Assembly: GCF_011038845.1 (NCBI RefSeq)
Contig: NZ_JAAKDW010000002.1
Location: 186,001 to 250,000, forward strand
Length of the DNA stretch: 64,000 nucleotides
Origin: Enterococcus sp. ZJ1622
GTDB taxonomy: Bacteria; Bacillota; Bacilli; Lactobacillales; Enterococcaceae
Direction: 5' to 3'
The translations under genes and the position numbers were made by a program. Positions within the stretch are counted from its first letter, which is position 1. Every line of letters starts with the position of its first letter. Below, piece by piece: positions 54,368 to 63,807 of the stretch. The notes under the pieces are model-generated. The model did no database searches, was not told the DNA's origin, and saw only the letters and a program-made list of their open reading frames with translations.

Positions 54368-57151
54368 TTGAAACCAAGAACTTATGCAGTCGTAGATATC
54401 GAAACGACTGGGACGAACCCAAAAGAAGATCGGATCATCCAATTTGGCTGCGTCATGATTGAAGCAGGTCGAATGACTGCGCGTTATTCGATCGATATTA
54501 ATCCAGGGCGGAAGATTTCAAAACAAATCCAGCATTTGACAGGTATCACGAATCAACGCGTCCAAAAAGCACCTTACTTTGAAGATGTGGCACAAACGAT
54601 CTATCATCTTCTGGCAGATACGGTCTTTGTCGCACACAATATTTATTTTGATTATAATTTTCTCAACCATGAGCTGGTTCGCTGCGGGGTATCTCCTTTG
54701 AAAATCCCCGGTATCGATACGGTAGAACTGGCACAGATTTTCTTGCCTGAAGAACCAAGTTTTCGATTGGCAGATTTGTCAGAGAGTCTTGGTTTTATCC
54801 ATGAGAACCCTCACCAGGCAGACAGTGACGCTGAGGTGACAGGTCAGCTGCTTTTATTGATCGAAGAACGGATGCGGAAGCTGCCGTTCGTGACGCTGGA
54901 ACAGATTGCCCGTTTGAGTACGCCGACAGGGATGGATACAAGTACTTTTATCCAAAGAGTGATTGACGAAATGCGGCAGCAACCTGAAGCGCTCGATGCA
55001 GATCTAGAAATTATTGACGGGATCGCTTTACAGAAAAAACAAGTGGAATTATTTACGGCTGTTCATTATGGAGAGAAGAACTACCCAAGAAAGAAACAGG
55101 CAAAAGAAAAAGTATTCGGAAAAACTTTGATGTATCGAAAAGAACAAAACCGATTGATGAATGCTGTCTACGATCATTTCACAAAGGATGAAGCAAAAGA
55201 CCTGATGATCGAAGCCGCGACTGGGATGGGAAAAACAATCGGCTATCTTCTTCCTCTGAGTTATTTGGCGACACCGGAAAAACCCGCAATCATCAGCACG
55301 GTTTCTCTTGTTTTGCAGCAGCAGATCATCGAGAAAGATATCCCTTTGCTGAATCAGCTGCTGGACCAGCCTATTCAAGCTACGATCATCAAAAGCTATA
55401 GACATTATATCGATCTGCAGCGATTCAAAGCGACACTAGTACAGCCGCCCGAGCAAAAGCAGTATGCCTTGTATCAAATGGCTGTCTTGGTCTGGCTGAC
55501 GCAAACGAAAACAGGAGATCTGGACGAATTGCACTTGACCAATTTGAAGCATCCGTTTTTTTCTGATATCGCTCATCGGGGAACAGCATTTTTAGCTAAG
55601 GATCAACCGTTTTACGAACAGGATTTTGTTCGCTATTTGAAAAAGAAAGTGGAACAGAGCAACTTTTTGATCGTGAACCATGCATTTTTAGTGCAGGAAA
55701 CTCAAAGAAAAGAGCCGTTGCTGCCAGCAAGTCCTTATTTGCTGATTGATGAAGCCCATCATTTGCCGGAAATTGCTGAAAAAGTGAATGACCGGCGACT
55801 AAGTATTTCTTATTTTTATAAACATATCCAGCAGCTTGGCGAAGCCAATCAGTTGTTTGATCGGATAGAAAGCTATCTAACAACTGATCATGAAGCGTCA
55901 CGCTGGCTGAAAATCTATCAAGAGGAATTGACCGCTCTTTGTGAATCGCTGATCCGCCTGTCAGAAGGACTAAATGACTTGAAGCAGCAAGAGGTTCCAG
56001 CAGGCCAATATCCAGAAGAAATGATGATCACGAAGGAGCAGCTTGATGGACTCCCTCTTGAAACTGGGACGGCGATCGATCATTTACAGCTGTTCTATCA
56101 AGAGATCCAGCAGCTGCATACACAATTACGTGCCAGACTCGAGATGATCCAGGAGAGTTGGACAGGTCAGATGAGGATCGATTTGGCCAGCTTATATGGC
56201 TTGTTTGATCAATTGGATCAGCAAGCTGTCTTCATGGAGCAATGGCTATTCGATTGGCGAGAGAACTTGATCCACTGGTTTATCCCAGGGGGGAATCCGC
56301 AGCAGGCGGTTTTCCATCTGCATGATTTCAAAGCGGCCTTACTTCCTTCCACAGTCTGGTATCCTCGATATACACGTATCTTATATATCGGTGGTACGCT
56401 GAAGATCGGTCCGAATCGCCATTATCTATCAAAACGTCTAGGCATCGAGGGAGCTCCGCTGAAAGTGATCGCATCACCCTATGATTATGAAAAACAGGCA
56501 CGGATCTATGTACCAAAAGAAGCCCCGGCAGTCAACCAGGTAAGCAATCAAGAGTATGTCGATTATTTGACAGATACTTTGACTGGACTGATCAAACAGG
56601 AAGAACGCCCCATTCTGGTATTATTTACCTCTCATGATATCTTGCAGAAAGTGTATCAGAACATGCATATGTCGATGCTGGAACAAGGAAGAGAGATATT
56701 AGCCCAAGGATTCGGCGGAAGCCGTGAAAAATTGCTGAAGCGATTCATACTGTCAGATAAAAGTGTCTTGTTCGGCGCTGACAGCTTCTGGGAAGGAGTA
56801 GACCTCCCTGGGGATGCGCTACAGATCGTCGTCGTCACTCGACTGCCATTTGACAATCCGCTACGGCCAATGGTCAAAGCAAGGAATGCCTATCTGGAAT
56901 CAGAAGGGATCAGTCCTTTTTATCAGGAATCTGTACCGAAAGCTGCATTGAAATTGAGACAAGCTTTGGGAAGACTGATACGTACAGAAGAAGATAGAGG
57001 CGTCTTGCTTATTTTGGATCGACGGTTATTCACTGCCAAATATGGCGCGAGAATCATCCATGCATTACCTAAAAAAGTAGCAATCAGGGAGCAGACGATA
57101 GAAGAGATCTATCAGGATATCCATGAATTCTTAAAGAAAAACGAAGAATAA
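54368..57151 (+). CDS. dinG: DinG-family helicase with N-terminal 3'-5' exonuclease domain (927 aa)
   Basis: Residues 1-175 form a DEDD exonuclease (VDIETTGTNPKEDRIIQFG, FVAHNIYFDYNFL, HQADSDAEVTG). The rest is an XPD-like helicase with Walker A AATGMGKTIGY, DEAH box LLIDEAHHLPE and motif VI QALGRLIRTEEDRG. The four Fe-S cysteines of E. coli DinG are not apparent, as in other Gram-positive members, which act mainly as nucleases. TTG 54368 follows AGAAGAGGAAG. Confidence 0.94.
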   Translation: MKPRTYAVVDIETTGTNPKEDRIIQFGCVMIEAGRMTARYSIDINPGRKISKQIQHLTGITNQRVQKAPYFEDVAQTIYHLLADTVFVAHNIYFDYNFLNHELVRCGVSPLKIPGIDTVELAQIFLPEEPSFRLADLSESLGFIHENPHQADSDAEVTGQLLLLIEERMRKLPFVTLEQIARLSTPTGMDTSTFIQRVIDEMRQQPEALDADLEIIDGIALQKKQVELFTAVHYGEKNYPRKKQAKEKVFGKTLMYRKEQNRLMNAVYDHFTKDEAKDLMIEAATGMGKTIGYLLPLSYLATPEKPAIISTVSLVLQQQIIEKDIPLLNQLLDQPIQATIIKSYRHYIDLQRFKATLVQPPEQKQYALYQMAVLVWLTQTKTGDLDELHLTNLKHPFFSDIAHRGTAFLAKDQPFYEQDFVRYLKKKVEQSNFLIVNHAFLVQETQRKEPLLPASPYLLIDEAHHLPEIAEKVNDRRLSISYFYKHIQQLGEANQLFDRIESYLTTDHEASRWLKIYQEELTALCESLIRLSEGLNDLKQQEVPAGQYPEEMMITKEQLDGLPLETGTAIDHLQLFYQEIQQLHTQLRARLEMIQESWTGQMRIDLASLYGLFDQLDQQAVFMEQWLFDWRENLIHWFIPGGNPQQAVFHLHDFKAALLPSTVWYPRYTRILYIGGTLKIGPNRHYLSKRLGIEGAPLKVIASPYDYEKQARIYVPKEAPAVNQVSNQEYVDYLTDTLTGLIKQEERPILVLFTSHDILQKVYQNMHMSMLEQGREILAQGFGGSREKLLKRFILSDKSVLFGADSFWEGVDLPGDALQIVVVTRLPFDNPLRPMVKARNAYLESEGISPFYQESVPKAALKLRQALGRLIRTEEDRGVLLILDRRLFTAKYGARIIHALPKKVAIREQTIEEIYQDIHEFLKKNEE

Positions 57152-57227
57152 ACTTGTAGTGGCCGACTTTTTAAAAAGCTAAAATCTGTTATAATAAATA
57201 GGAATGAATATAAAGGAGCGACGATCC

Positions 57228-57731
57228 TTGAAGAAAGAAACAACCAAAGAAAAAACAATTAATCGCGTATTGCTCGGATTGATCATCTTTTTATTAGCTG
57301 TGATCGTCTTAAGCTCGATCTTTTATCTGCGTTCCAGTCGTCCGGCTATGCAAGCGAAAAAAGAAGCAATAGAAATTGCTGAAAAATATGCAAATATGGA
57401 CGAAGTGGATCACTTTTATTGGTTTACGCGCAAAAAAACGTATTTTTCACTGACTGGTACAAATGACAAAGGAAAAGAAATTGCTGTGATCATTCCTAAA
57501 TCTGGAGAAAAAATCAAAGTTTTGGATCAGGCAAAAGGGCTGACGGAAAAAGAAGCGAAAGAAAAAATCGCTGAAACACATCCTGGCATCCAAATCGAAA
57601 AAGCGTCTCTTGGGATGTATGACGAAAAAGCTGTCTGGGAAATCACAGGAAAAGAAAATGACGGCAAACTGAATTACTATCTGATTGCCTTCGATTCAGG
57701 AGATGAAGTGAAGACAATCAAGGGAATTTAA
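57228..57731 (+). CDS. Membrane-anchored PepSY-like/DUF5590 protein (167 aa)
   Basis: One N-terminal transmembrane helix (VLLGLIIFLLAVIVLSSIFY) is followed by two small PepSY-like repeats (YFSLTGTNDKGKEIAVIIP; AVWEITGKENDGKLNYYLIAF). TTG 57228, 9 nt after AAAGGAG, is chosen because the in-frame ATG at 57204 lies only 9 nt past TATAAT (57190-57195). It is placed with dinG and aspC in other Firmicutes (B. subtilis YpmB). Role unknown; a wall or protease-inhibitor role is guessed for the fold. Confidence 0.88.
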   Translation: MKKETTKEKTINRVLLGLIIFLLAVIVLSSIFYLRSSRPAMQAKKEAIEIAEKYANMDEVDHFYWFTRKKTYFSLTGTNDKGKEIAVIIPKSGEKIKVLDQAKGLTEKEAKEKIAETHPGIQIEKASLGMYDEKAVWEITGKENDGKLNYYLIAFDSGDEVKTIKGI

Positions 57732-57751
57732 CGGATAAAGGAATGGTAGCG

Positions 57752-58948
57752 ATGGATTTATCGAAAAGAACGGAACGGCTGGAGCCTTCAGTGACACTGG
57801 CGGCTTCGGCAAAAGCCAAAGAATTGAAAGCCCAGGGCCGAGATGTATTGAGTCTGACCGTGGGAGAGCCTGATTTCGCAACGCCTGTCAATATTCAGGA
57901 AGCAGCAATCAAAGCAATCAAAAACGGAAAGGCCAGTTATTATACACCGACAGCTGGGATTCCCGAGTTGCGTCAGGCAATCGTGGATTCGCTCAAAAAA
58001 AATTATGGATTAACTTATGAACCGTCTCAAACGATCGTGACAGACGGAGCAAAATTTGCTCTATATACACTTTTTCAGACGATCATCGATCCGAAAGATG
58101 AAGTGATCATCCCAGTCCCTTATTGGGTAAGTTATGGAGAGCAAGTCAAATTAGCAGAAGGTGTCCCGGTTTTTGTAAAGGGAGAAGAAGCAAATGGATT
58201 TAAGGTAACGGCGGACCAGCTGGAACAAGCCCGTTCAGATAAGACAAAGGCCGTGATCATCAATTCACCTTCAAATCCAACAGGGATGATCTATACGAGA
58301 GAAGAGCTCCAATCAATCGGTGAATGGGCAGTAAAAAATGATATTTTGATAGTTGCTGATGATATTTATGGCCGTTTAGTTTATAATGGCAATGAGTTTA
58401 CTCCAATCGCAACGATTTCAGAAGCGATTCGCGAACAGACCATCATCATCAATGGTGTATCAAAAACCTATGCAATGACTGGCTGGCGCATCGGGTATGC
58501 CGTAGGGAATCCTGAGATTATCAGCGGGATGATCTCGATTGCTTCTCAGTCAACGAGCAATCCGACTGCAGTCAGTCAGTATGCTGCTGTAGAAGCCTTG
58601 AACGGCGAGCAAGACACTGTGGAAGAGATGCGGTGTGCGTTTGAAGAACGGTTGAACATCTTATATCCGCTTGTCTCAGAACTGCTTGGTGTGTCTCTTG
58701 AGAAACCGCAAGGAGCTTTTTATCTGTTTCCTAATGTCAAGGAAACTTTATCTATTTGCGGGTATAGCAATGTAACGAAATGGGTAGAAGATCTCCTGGA
58801 AGAAACAGGTGTTGCTTTGATTACAGGCGAAGGCTTCGGGGCACCTGAAAATGTGCGGTTAAGCTATGCAGCAGATTTAGTCACATTGGAAGAAGCTGTT
58901 CGCAGAATCAGGAAGTTTATTGAGAGTAAAAGTCAAAATCATTCTTGA
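57752..58948 (+). CDS. aspC: Class I/II pyridoxal-phosphate aspartate aminotransferase (398 aa)
   Basis: The PLP lysine is in SKTYAMTGWRIGY; NSPSNPTGMIY and DDIYGRLVY are the other cofactor motifs. It transfers the amino group between aspartate and 2-oxoglutarate. Its position directly before asnS is typical of Firmicutes and fits supply of aspartate. ATG 57752 has AAAGGA 9 nt upstream, better than ATG 57743. Confidence 0.93.
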   Translation: MDLSKRTERLEPSVTLAASAKAKELKAQGRDVLSLTVGEPDFATPVNIQEAAIKAIKNGKASYYTPTAGIPELRQAIVDSLKKNYGLTYEPSQTIVTDGAKFALYTLFQTIIDPKDEVIIPVPYWVSYGEQVKLAEGVPVFVKGEEANGFKVTADQLEQARSDKTKAVIINSPSNPTGMIYTREELQSIGEWAVKNDILIVADDIYGRLVYNGNEFTPIATISEAIREQTIIINGVSKTYAMTGWRIGYAVGNPEIISGMISIASQSTSNPTAVSQYAAVEALNGEQDTVEEMRCAFEERLNILYPLVSELLGVSLEKPQGAFYLFPNVKETLSICGYSNVTKWVEDLLEETGVALITGEGFGAPENVRLSYAADLVTLEEAVRRIRKFIESKSQNHS

Positions 58949-58981
58949 AATCATTCAAGGAATATAAAAGGAGAGTCATAC

Positions 58982-60280
58982 GTGGAACAAATTCAAATCA
59001 TCGATTCGAAAAACCATGTGGGAGAAACAGTCACAATCGGCGCTTGGGTCTCAAACAAACGCTCAAGCGGGAAAATCGCATTTTTACAATTGAGAGACGG
59101 AACAGCCTTTTTCCAAGGCGTCGTTGTAAAAAGCGAAGTACCGGAAGAAGTTTTCCAAACTGCTAAAAATCTGCATCAGGAAACTTCTATCATCGTGACT
59201 GGGGAGATCCGCGAAGACAGCCGGTCAAAATTCGGCTACGAAATCGGTATTACAAATATTGAAGTAGTGAGCGAAAGCCACGATTATCCGATCACACCAA
59301 AAGAACACGGTACAGATTTCTTGATGGATCACCGTCATTTATGGCTGCGTTCTTCAAGACAGCATGCGATCATGCAAATTCGAAATGAAATCATTCGTGC
59401 AACTTACGAATTCTTCAACAACAACCATTTCGTCAAAATCGATCCTCCGATTTTGACTGGATCAGCACCAGAAGGAACAACAGATTTGTTCGAAACAAAT
59501 TATTTCGATCAAAAAGCGTACCTTTCCCAAAGCGGACAATTATACATGGAAGCTGCCGCAATGGCATTCGGGAAAGTATTCTCATTCGGTCCGACATTCC
59601 GGGCAGAAAAATCCAAAACACGTCGTCATTTGATCGAATTCTGGATGATCGAACCAGAGATGGCGTTTACTCATCAAGAAGAAAGTTTGGAAGTACAGGA
59701 ACAATATGTCGCATTTTTAGTACAAAATGTGCTGGATCATTGTGATTACGCACTAGATGTATTGGAGCGCGATAAAGAAGTACTGAAAACTTATACTAAG
59801 CGGCCATTTCCACGTATCACTTATGATGATGCTATTGAACTGCTGAAGAAAAACGGCTTCGACGATATCGAATGGGGAGAAGATTTTGGCTCACCACATG
59901 AAACCTTTATTGCCAATTCATTTGAACAGCCAGTATTCATCTTGAATTATCCGAAAGCGATCAAACCATTCTACATGAAACCACATCCAACTCGTGAAGA
60001 TGTCGTTATCTGTGCAGATATGATTGCACCGGAAGGCTACGGCGAAATCATCGGTGGTAGCGAACGGGCAACGGACTACGATTTTCTGCTTGAACAAATC
60101 CGCAATCACGGCTTAGACGAAAAAGAATATTCATGGTATCTTGACTTGCGTAAATATGGTTCCGTTCCGCATTCAGGATTCGGATTGGGCTTAGAACGAA
60201 CAGTGACTTGGATCGCAGGGATCGATCATGTCCGTGAAGCTATTCCGTTCCCACGTTTATTGAACCGTATTTATCCATAG
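58982..60280 (+). CDS. asnS: Asparaginyl-tRNA synthetase (432 aa)
   Basis: An OB-fold anticodon domain (residues 15-100; [20 protein letters not shown]) precedes the class II core with [18 protein letters not shown] and [12 protein letters not shown]. It charges tRNA-Asn. GTG 58982 follows AAAAGGAGAG. No T-box is present in the 33-nt gap after aspC. Confidence 0.96.
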   Translation: MEQIQIIDSKNHVGETVTIGAWVSNKRSSGKIAFLQLRDGTAFFQGVVVKSEVPEEVFQTAKNLHQETSIIVTGEIREDSRSKFGYEIGITNIEVVSESHDYPITPKEHGTDFLMDHRHLWLRSSRQHAIMQIRNEIIRATYEFFNNNHFVKIDPPILTGSAPEGTTDLFETNYFDQKAYLSQSGQLYMEAAAMAFGKVFSFGPTFRAEKSKTRRHLIEFWMIEPEMAFTHQEESLEVQEQYVAFLVQNVLDHCDYALDVLERDKEVLKTYTKRPFPRITYDDAIELLKKNGFDDIEWGEDFGSPHETFIANSFEQPVFILNYPKAIKPFYMKPHPTREDVVICADMIAPEGYGEIIGGSERATDYDFLLEQIRNHGLDEKEYSWYLDLRKYGSVPHSGFGLGLERTVTWIAGIDHVREAIPFPRLLNRIYP

Positions 60281-60330
60281 GACGAACGAGCGTACGGTGC
60301 TCAATGAAAGTATAGAATAACGAATAATTG

Positions 60331-60367
60331 GAGGGATAGGACAAAAGTCTTGTCCCTCTTTTTTGAT
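60331..60367 (+). terminator. Rho-independent terminator after asnS
   Basis: GAGGGA and GGACAA face TTGTCCCTC, followed by six T; stem imperfect but the site is clear. Confidence 0.8.
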
Positions 60368-60396
60368 TTCAAGCGCCAGTCACCGAGGATAAAAAA

Positions 60397-60425
60397 TTGC
60401 TTATTAATAACTAGCAGCCTATAAT
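60397..60425 (+). promoter_or_regulatory. Promoter of the HesB-like gene
   Basis: TTGCTT (60397-60402) and TATAAT (60420-60425) with 17 nt between. It overlaps an upstream in-frame ATG (60424), which rules that start out. Confidence 0.82.
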
Positions 60426-60462
60426 GAAATCGCAATCAAATAATACAAAGAAGGCGAGAGGG

Positions 60463-60837
60463 ATGCACATTCAATTTGATGAAGCTTCTGCTGCAAAAAT
60501 CAGGCAGCATCTAGTATCCGGAAACAAATTATTATTGACATTTGAAGATGGTGTCGGTCCGTATTCTCAACATGCGATGATCCACATGCAAGTCCAGTTT
60601 TCGATCAATATCATTGGACCGGAGATGACGACACAAGGATACGATCAGAAGATCACGAGTAATATCGGTGATATATTAGTGAAAGGTTATTCACTAGAAG
60701 ACCTTGACGAACATATGAACATTCGTTTGAATACCAGCCACAACACTCTCAGCTTATCCGGTGACAGCGGATTAATCGACAATAATCTTGGATTTATTGA
60801 TTTTGCTGAAGCGAACAAAGGGCCAAAAGAAAGTTAG
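60463..60837 (+). CDS. HesB/IscA-fold (Fe-S biosynthesis family) protein lacking cysteines (124 aa)
   Basis: The pattern MHIQFDEASAAKIRQHL, LLTFEDGVGPYS and the C-terminal LGFIDFAEANKGP fits the YqkB-like branch of the IscA fold. No cysteine occurs in the whole protein, so it cannot coordinate a cluster like IscA. Function is unknown. ATG 60463 follows GAAGGCGAGAGGG. Confidence 0.75.
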   Translation: MHIQFDEASAAKIRQHLVSGNKLLLTFEDGVGPYSQHAMIHMQVQFSINIIGPEMTTQGYDQKITSNIGDILVKGYSLEDLDEHMNIRLNTSHNTLSLSGDSGLIDNNLGFIDFAEANKGPKES

Positions 60838-61042
60838 CTGCATGACGAATGGGAAAAACTAATTTTAGATGGATGAAATAAGTAAGATAACTATAGAGAT
60901 ATTTTGTTTTTTGAAATGTTTCTATGGTTATTTTATTTTTTAAAGTTTTCTAGTTTATCTTTCAGCTTTTTCCTCCTTATGGGATAATAAAAAGAAAACT
61001 GCTGTCAAGAAAGGCCCGCAGCGAACCAAAAGGAGAAGAAAA

Positions 61043-61684
61043 ATGAAACAGCGAATCTTGTTTATCGGTGATAGCATTACAGATACAGGAAGAATTCGGG
61101 AAGATCCAGCTGATCTAGGGAAAGGATATCCTTTACTGCTTGCAGGAAAATTGAGTGTTGCATATCCTGCTAGTACATTCGAATGCATCAATCGAGGAAT
61201 CAGCGGAAATAAAATCTTGGACCTGAAACATCGGTGGTTCGAGGATTGCTTGTCCTTGCAACCTGATATCGTATCTATTTTGATCGGGATCAATGATACA
61301 TGGCATCATGTGGATGCCCAGAAAATGTTTGGCTCCGCAAAAGCAGCAGCAGATTTTGAGAAAGTATATCGGGAGATCCTTGATGAACTACATGAAGCAG
61401 GGATTCGAAAGATCGTCTTACTGGAACCATTTGTTTTGCCAGAACCGAAAGACCGGTTTTCTTGGCGTGTCGATCTGGATCAGAAAATCCAGGTCGTTCG
61501 AAAATTAGCGCAAGAGTACCAGACAGTGTTCGTTTCGTTAGATGGCTTTCTCAATGAGTTGGGGATAAGGGATGGTTTTTCCAAGTATACAGGGGAAGAC
61601 GGCGTACATCCAACGATTACAGGTCATGAAGTGATCGCCAATCGATGGCTGGAGGCAGTGATCAGCAATCATCTGCTGGATTGA
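61043..61684 (+). CDS. SGNH/GDSL-family hydrolase (213 aa)
   Basis: The four SGNH blocks are visible: GDSITDTGR (Ser), NRGISGNKI (Gly), IGINDTWH (Asn) and DGVHPTITGH (Asp/His). No signal peptide, so it acts in the cytoplasm, probably as an esterase or acetyl-esterase on sugars. AAAAGGAG precedes ATG 61043. The next gene follows within 25 nt. Confidence 0.92.
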   Translation: MKQRILFIGDSITDTGRIREDPADLGKGYPLLLAGKLSVAYPASTFECINRGISGNKILDLKHRWFEDCLSLQPDIVSILIGINDTWHHVDAQKMFGSAKAAADFEKVYREILDELHEAGIRKIVLLEPFVLPEPKDRFSWRVDLDQKIQVVRKLAQEYQTVFVSLDGFLNELGIRDGFSKYTGEDGVHPTITGHEVIANRWLEAVISNHLLD

Positions 61685-61705
61685 AAAAACTGAAGGAGGA
61701 TAGCT

Positions 61706-62059
61706 ATGGATATCCGTGAAGCTTCTACTAAGGACTTACCTGAGATCAATCAAATGATCAGAGAAGAAAAAAGTTTGTATTTGCGAGAAAAAACAAAAGA
61801 GGATCTATCTGATCCCAAAAAGATATTGGTCGTTGCGGAAACAACGGAAGAAACGGGACAAAAAAAGATTATCGGCTTTGGTCAAGCAGATCTGAAAGAA
61901 GCAGAGGAACAAAGAACCAAGCCAGCTGGGAACTTGATCCAGCATACGTTTTTGGCAAAGAACGAAAGAGGAGAAATCCAAAAAAGATTTGCTGATTTTT
62001 TTCTTTTAGAAGCGAAAAAACGGCGAATCGAGTACTTCTTTGTCCAACTGTTGGATTGA
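61706..62059 (+). CDS. Small GNAT-like protein (117 aa)
   Basis: The N-terminus MDIREASTKDLPEINQMI and the strand KKIIGFGQADL resemble an acetyltransferase start, but the acetyl-CoA loop (Q/RxxGxG/A) is not seen and the protein is shorter than usual. It may be a degenerate or partial GNAT fold. TGAAGGAGG precedes it. Confidence 0.6.
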   Translation: MDIREASTKDLPEINQMIREEKSLYLREKTKEDLSDPKKILVVAETTEETGQKKIIGFGQADLKEAEEQRTKPAGNLIQHTFLAKNERGEIQKRFADFFLLEAKKRRIEYFFVQLLD

Positions 62060-62102
62060 TGGGTAAAAAACAGAAGAAAATTGAAAAGAATGGAGCAATA
62101 CA

Positions 62103-62462
62103 ATGAGTTGTTTAGGTAATATCATATGGTTTATTTTTGGCGGTCTTGTCGGAGGGATCAGTTGGTTTTTAGCTGGAGTACTTTGGTGTATCACGATCAT
62201 CGGGATTCCGATCGGCATGCAGTGTTTTAAAATCGCTTCTTTATCTTTTGCACCTTTCGGAAAAGATATCGTCTACCACCAAGATGGTGTATCCTTGATC
62301 GTCAATATCCTTTGGCTGATCTTTTCCGGTCTGCCGATTGCGATCGGTCATGTATTAAGCGGGATCGTCTTATGTATCACAATCATCGGGATCCCTTTTG
62401 CCAAGCAATCCTTTAAGCTAGCTCGTTTGGCGTTAATGCCATTTGGTGCAGAAATCGTGTGA
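62103..62462 (+). CDS. YccF-family membrane protein (119 aa)
   Basis: Two copies of a hydrophobic repeat (WCITIIGIPIGMQCFKIASL; LCITIIGIPFAKQSFKLARL), each ending with a PFG motif (SFAPFGKDIV; ALMPFGAEIV), are the family mark. Function unknown. ATG 62103 has a GGAG in front. Repeat array 3 begins 15 nt after its stop. Confidence 0.9.
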   Translation: MSCLGNIIWFIFGGLVGGISWFLAGVLWCITIIGIPIGMQCFKIASLSFAPFGKDIVYHQDGVSLIVNILWLIFSGLPIAIGHVLSGIVLCITIIGIPFAKQSFKLARLALMPFGAEIV

Positions 62463-62476
62463 GGGAAGAGAGGCTG

Positions 62477-62660
62477 GAACACCGTTTAGTGGAGAGGTCG
62501 TGACAGAAGTGGGCAGCTTCAAGAAATAAGAAGAAATTCATGAAAATTGTTTCTCAAATTTTTGTGAATTTTCGGCTTATTTTTCGAAGAAGCTACTTCT
62601 AGAACACCGTTTATTCGAAAAAAGAAGCTGCAACAAGATTTTTGTCACAGTCACATAGAA
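62477..62660 (+). repeat. Structured repeat array 3 (one complete hairpin unit) with end hairpin
   Basis: The left linker GAACACCGTTTAGTGGAGAG runs on to GTCGTGA (62477-62503), and the right linker is GAACACCGTTTATTCG (62602-62617). Between them a 97-nt hairpin pairs AGAAGT/ACTTCT, AGCTTC/GAAGCT, GAAATAAG/CTTATTTTTC and AAATTCA/TGAATTT around a TTGTTTCTCAAA loop. An imperfect CTGCAACAA/TTGTCACAG hairpin and a T run follow. The rest up to 62878 is AT-rich and shows no gene. Confidence 0.8.
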
Positions 62661-62878
62661 CTCTTTTTTTCTATTTTTGAAAAAAAGGTTCTGGGAGCAC
62701 TTGGGAATATAAGGCATAATAGTTTATATAACGTATTCCATTCATTGAGTATTTCATTTGATACCAGATAAATGTGCAAAAAAATAAAAAAAGAATGTCC
62801 ACTCGTCAGTTATTATCGTGTTATAGATATTTCAACAAGTATTTATAAATAATAATCAAAAACAAGGAGATGCTGCAA

Positions 62879-63658
62879 GTGAAATTGATTGATTTAAGTG
62901 TCACGATCGAAAATGATCTACCGAGTGACCCACCAGAAATGATTCCCGAGATCACGTATCTGGATCATGAACGAAGTGTGCCTGATATGCTTCGCTTTTT
63001 TGGGACAGCTCAAAAAGAAGATCTGCCAGAGGGATTAGCCTGGGCGATTGAAAAAATCCAGTTGACTACACACACAGGTACTCATCTGGACGCTCCTTAT
63101 CATTATCATCCGACAATGGACAAAGGAAAACCAGCTTGGACGATCGATGAGATTCCGCTTGACTGGTGTTATGGTGACGGAATCGTCTTAGATTTCTCAG
63201 ATAAACCCGATGGCTATAAATTATCTATCGAAGATTTCGAAGTAGCTTTAGCAAAGATCGACTATGTTTTGAAAGAAAAAGACATCGTACTGATCCGTAC
63301 GGGTGCGGATAAACATTGGGGGACACCGAATTACTTGGTCAGCGGATGCGGCGTCAGCAAAGAAGCAACGCTGTGGCTGCTTGACCAAGGCATACGTGTG
63401 GTAGGAACGGATGCATGGTCGTGGGACCGACCGCTGCCTTATATCGCAAAAGAATTTGATATGACAGGTGATGCCTCGATCATTTGGGAAGGGCACTTTG
63501 CTGGGATCGAAAAAGGATATTGTCATATCGAAAAATTGACGAACCTCGACCAGCTTCCTGCTACAGGCTTCAAGTTGAGTTGCTATCCAATCAAAATAAA
63601 ACGGGCAAGTGCTGGCTGGATAAGAGCAGTAGCCATGATCGAAGATGAAGACAGCTAA
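62879..63658 (+). CDS. Cyclase-family metal hydrolase (kynurenine formamidase-like, 259 aa)
   Basis: The metal site HTGTHLDAPYHYHP is complete, with GTDAWSWDRP and the C-terminal glutamate region SIIWEGHFAGIE. The family contains formamidases, isatin hydrolases and cyclases of unknown substrate. GTG 62879, 9 nt after AAGGAG, is chosen because ATG 62870 touches the ribosome site. No tryptophan-degradation genes are nearby, so the substrate is open. Confidence 0.88.
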   Translation: MKLIDLSVTIENDLPSDPPEMIPEITYLDHERSVPDMLRFFGTAQKEDLPEGLAWAIEKIQLTTHTGTHLDAPYHYHPTMDKGKPAWTIDEIPLDWCYGDGIVLDFSDKPDGYKLSIEDFEVALAKIDYVLKEKDIVLIRTGADKHWGTPNYLVSGCGVSKEATLWLLDQGIRVVGTDAWSWDRPLPYIAKEFDMTGDASIIWEGHFAGIEKGYCHIEKLTNLDQLPATGFKLSCYPIKIKRASAGWIRAVAMIEDEDS

Positions 63659-63673
63659 ATAGTATGTACAAGC

Positions 63674-63711
63674 GAGGGTGTGACAATAGTTTTTGTTGAC
63701 CCTCTTTTTTT
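63674..63711 (+). terminator. Rho-independent terminator after the cyclase gene
   Basis: GAGGGT (63674-63679) pairs with ACCCTC (63699-63704) around ACAA/TTGT, then seven T. Confidence 0.88.
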
Positions 63712-63730
63712 ATGTTTTCTTTCAGAACAG

Positions 63731-63782
63731 TTGACATATGAATGCCCATTCATTTATAATTACTTATGAAGGATCATTCATA
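63731..63782 (+). promoter_or_regulatory. Metal-responsive promoter with two inverted-repeat operators
   Basis: TTGACA (63731-63736) and TATAAT (63755-63760) are 18 nt apart. ATGAATG-CC-CATTCAT (63738-63753) fills the spacer. A second site TATGAA-N6-TTCATA (63765-63782) covers the start point, 28 bp further on. Both resemble operators of SmtB/CzrA-type ArsR repressors. The CzrA-like protein at 12884 is a candidate. Confidence 0.75.
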
Positions 63783-63807
63783 TGTTGTGTGTAAGGAGGG
63801 AATCAAA

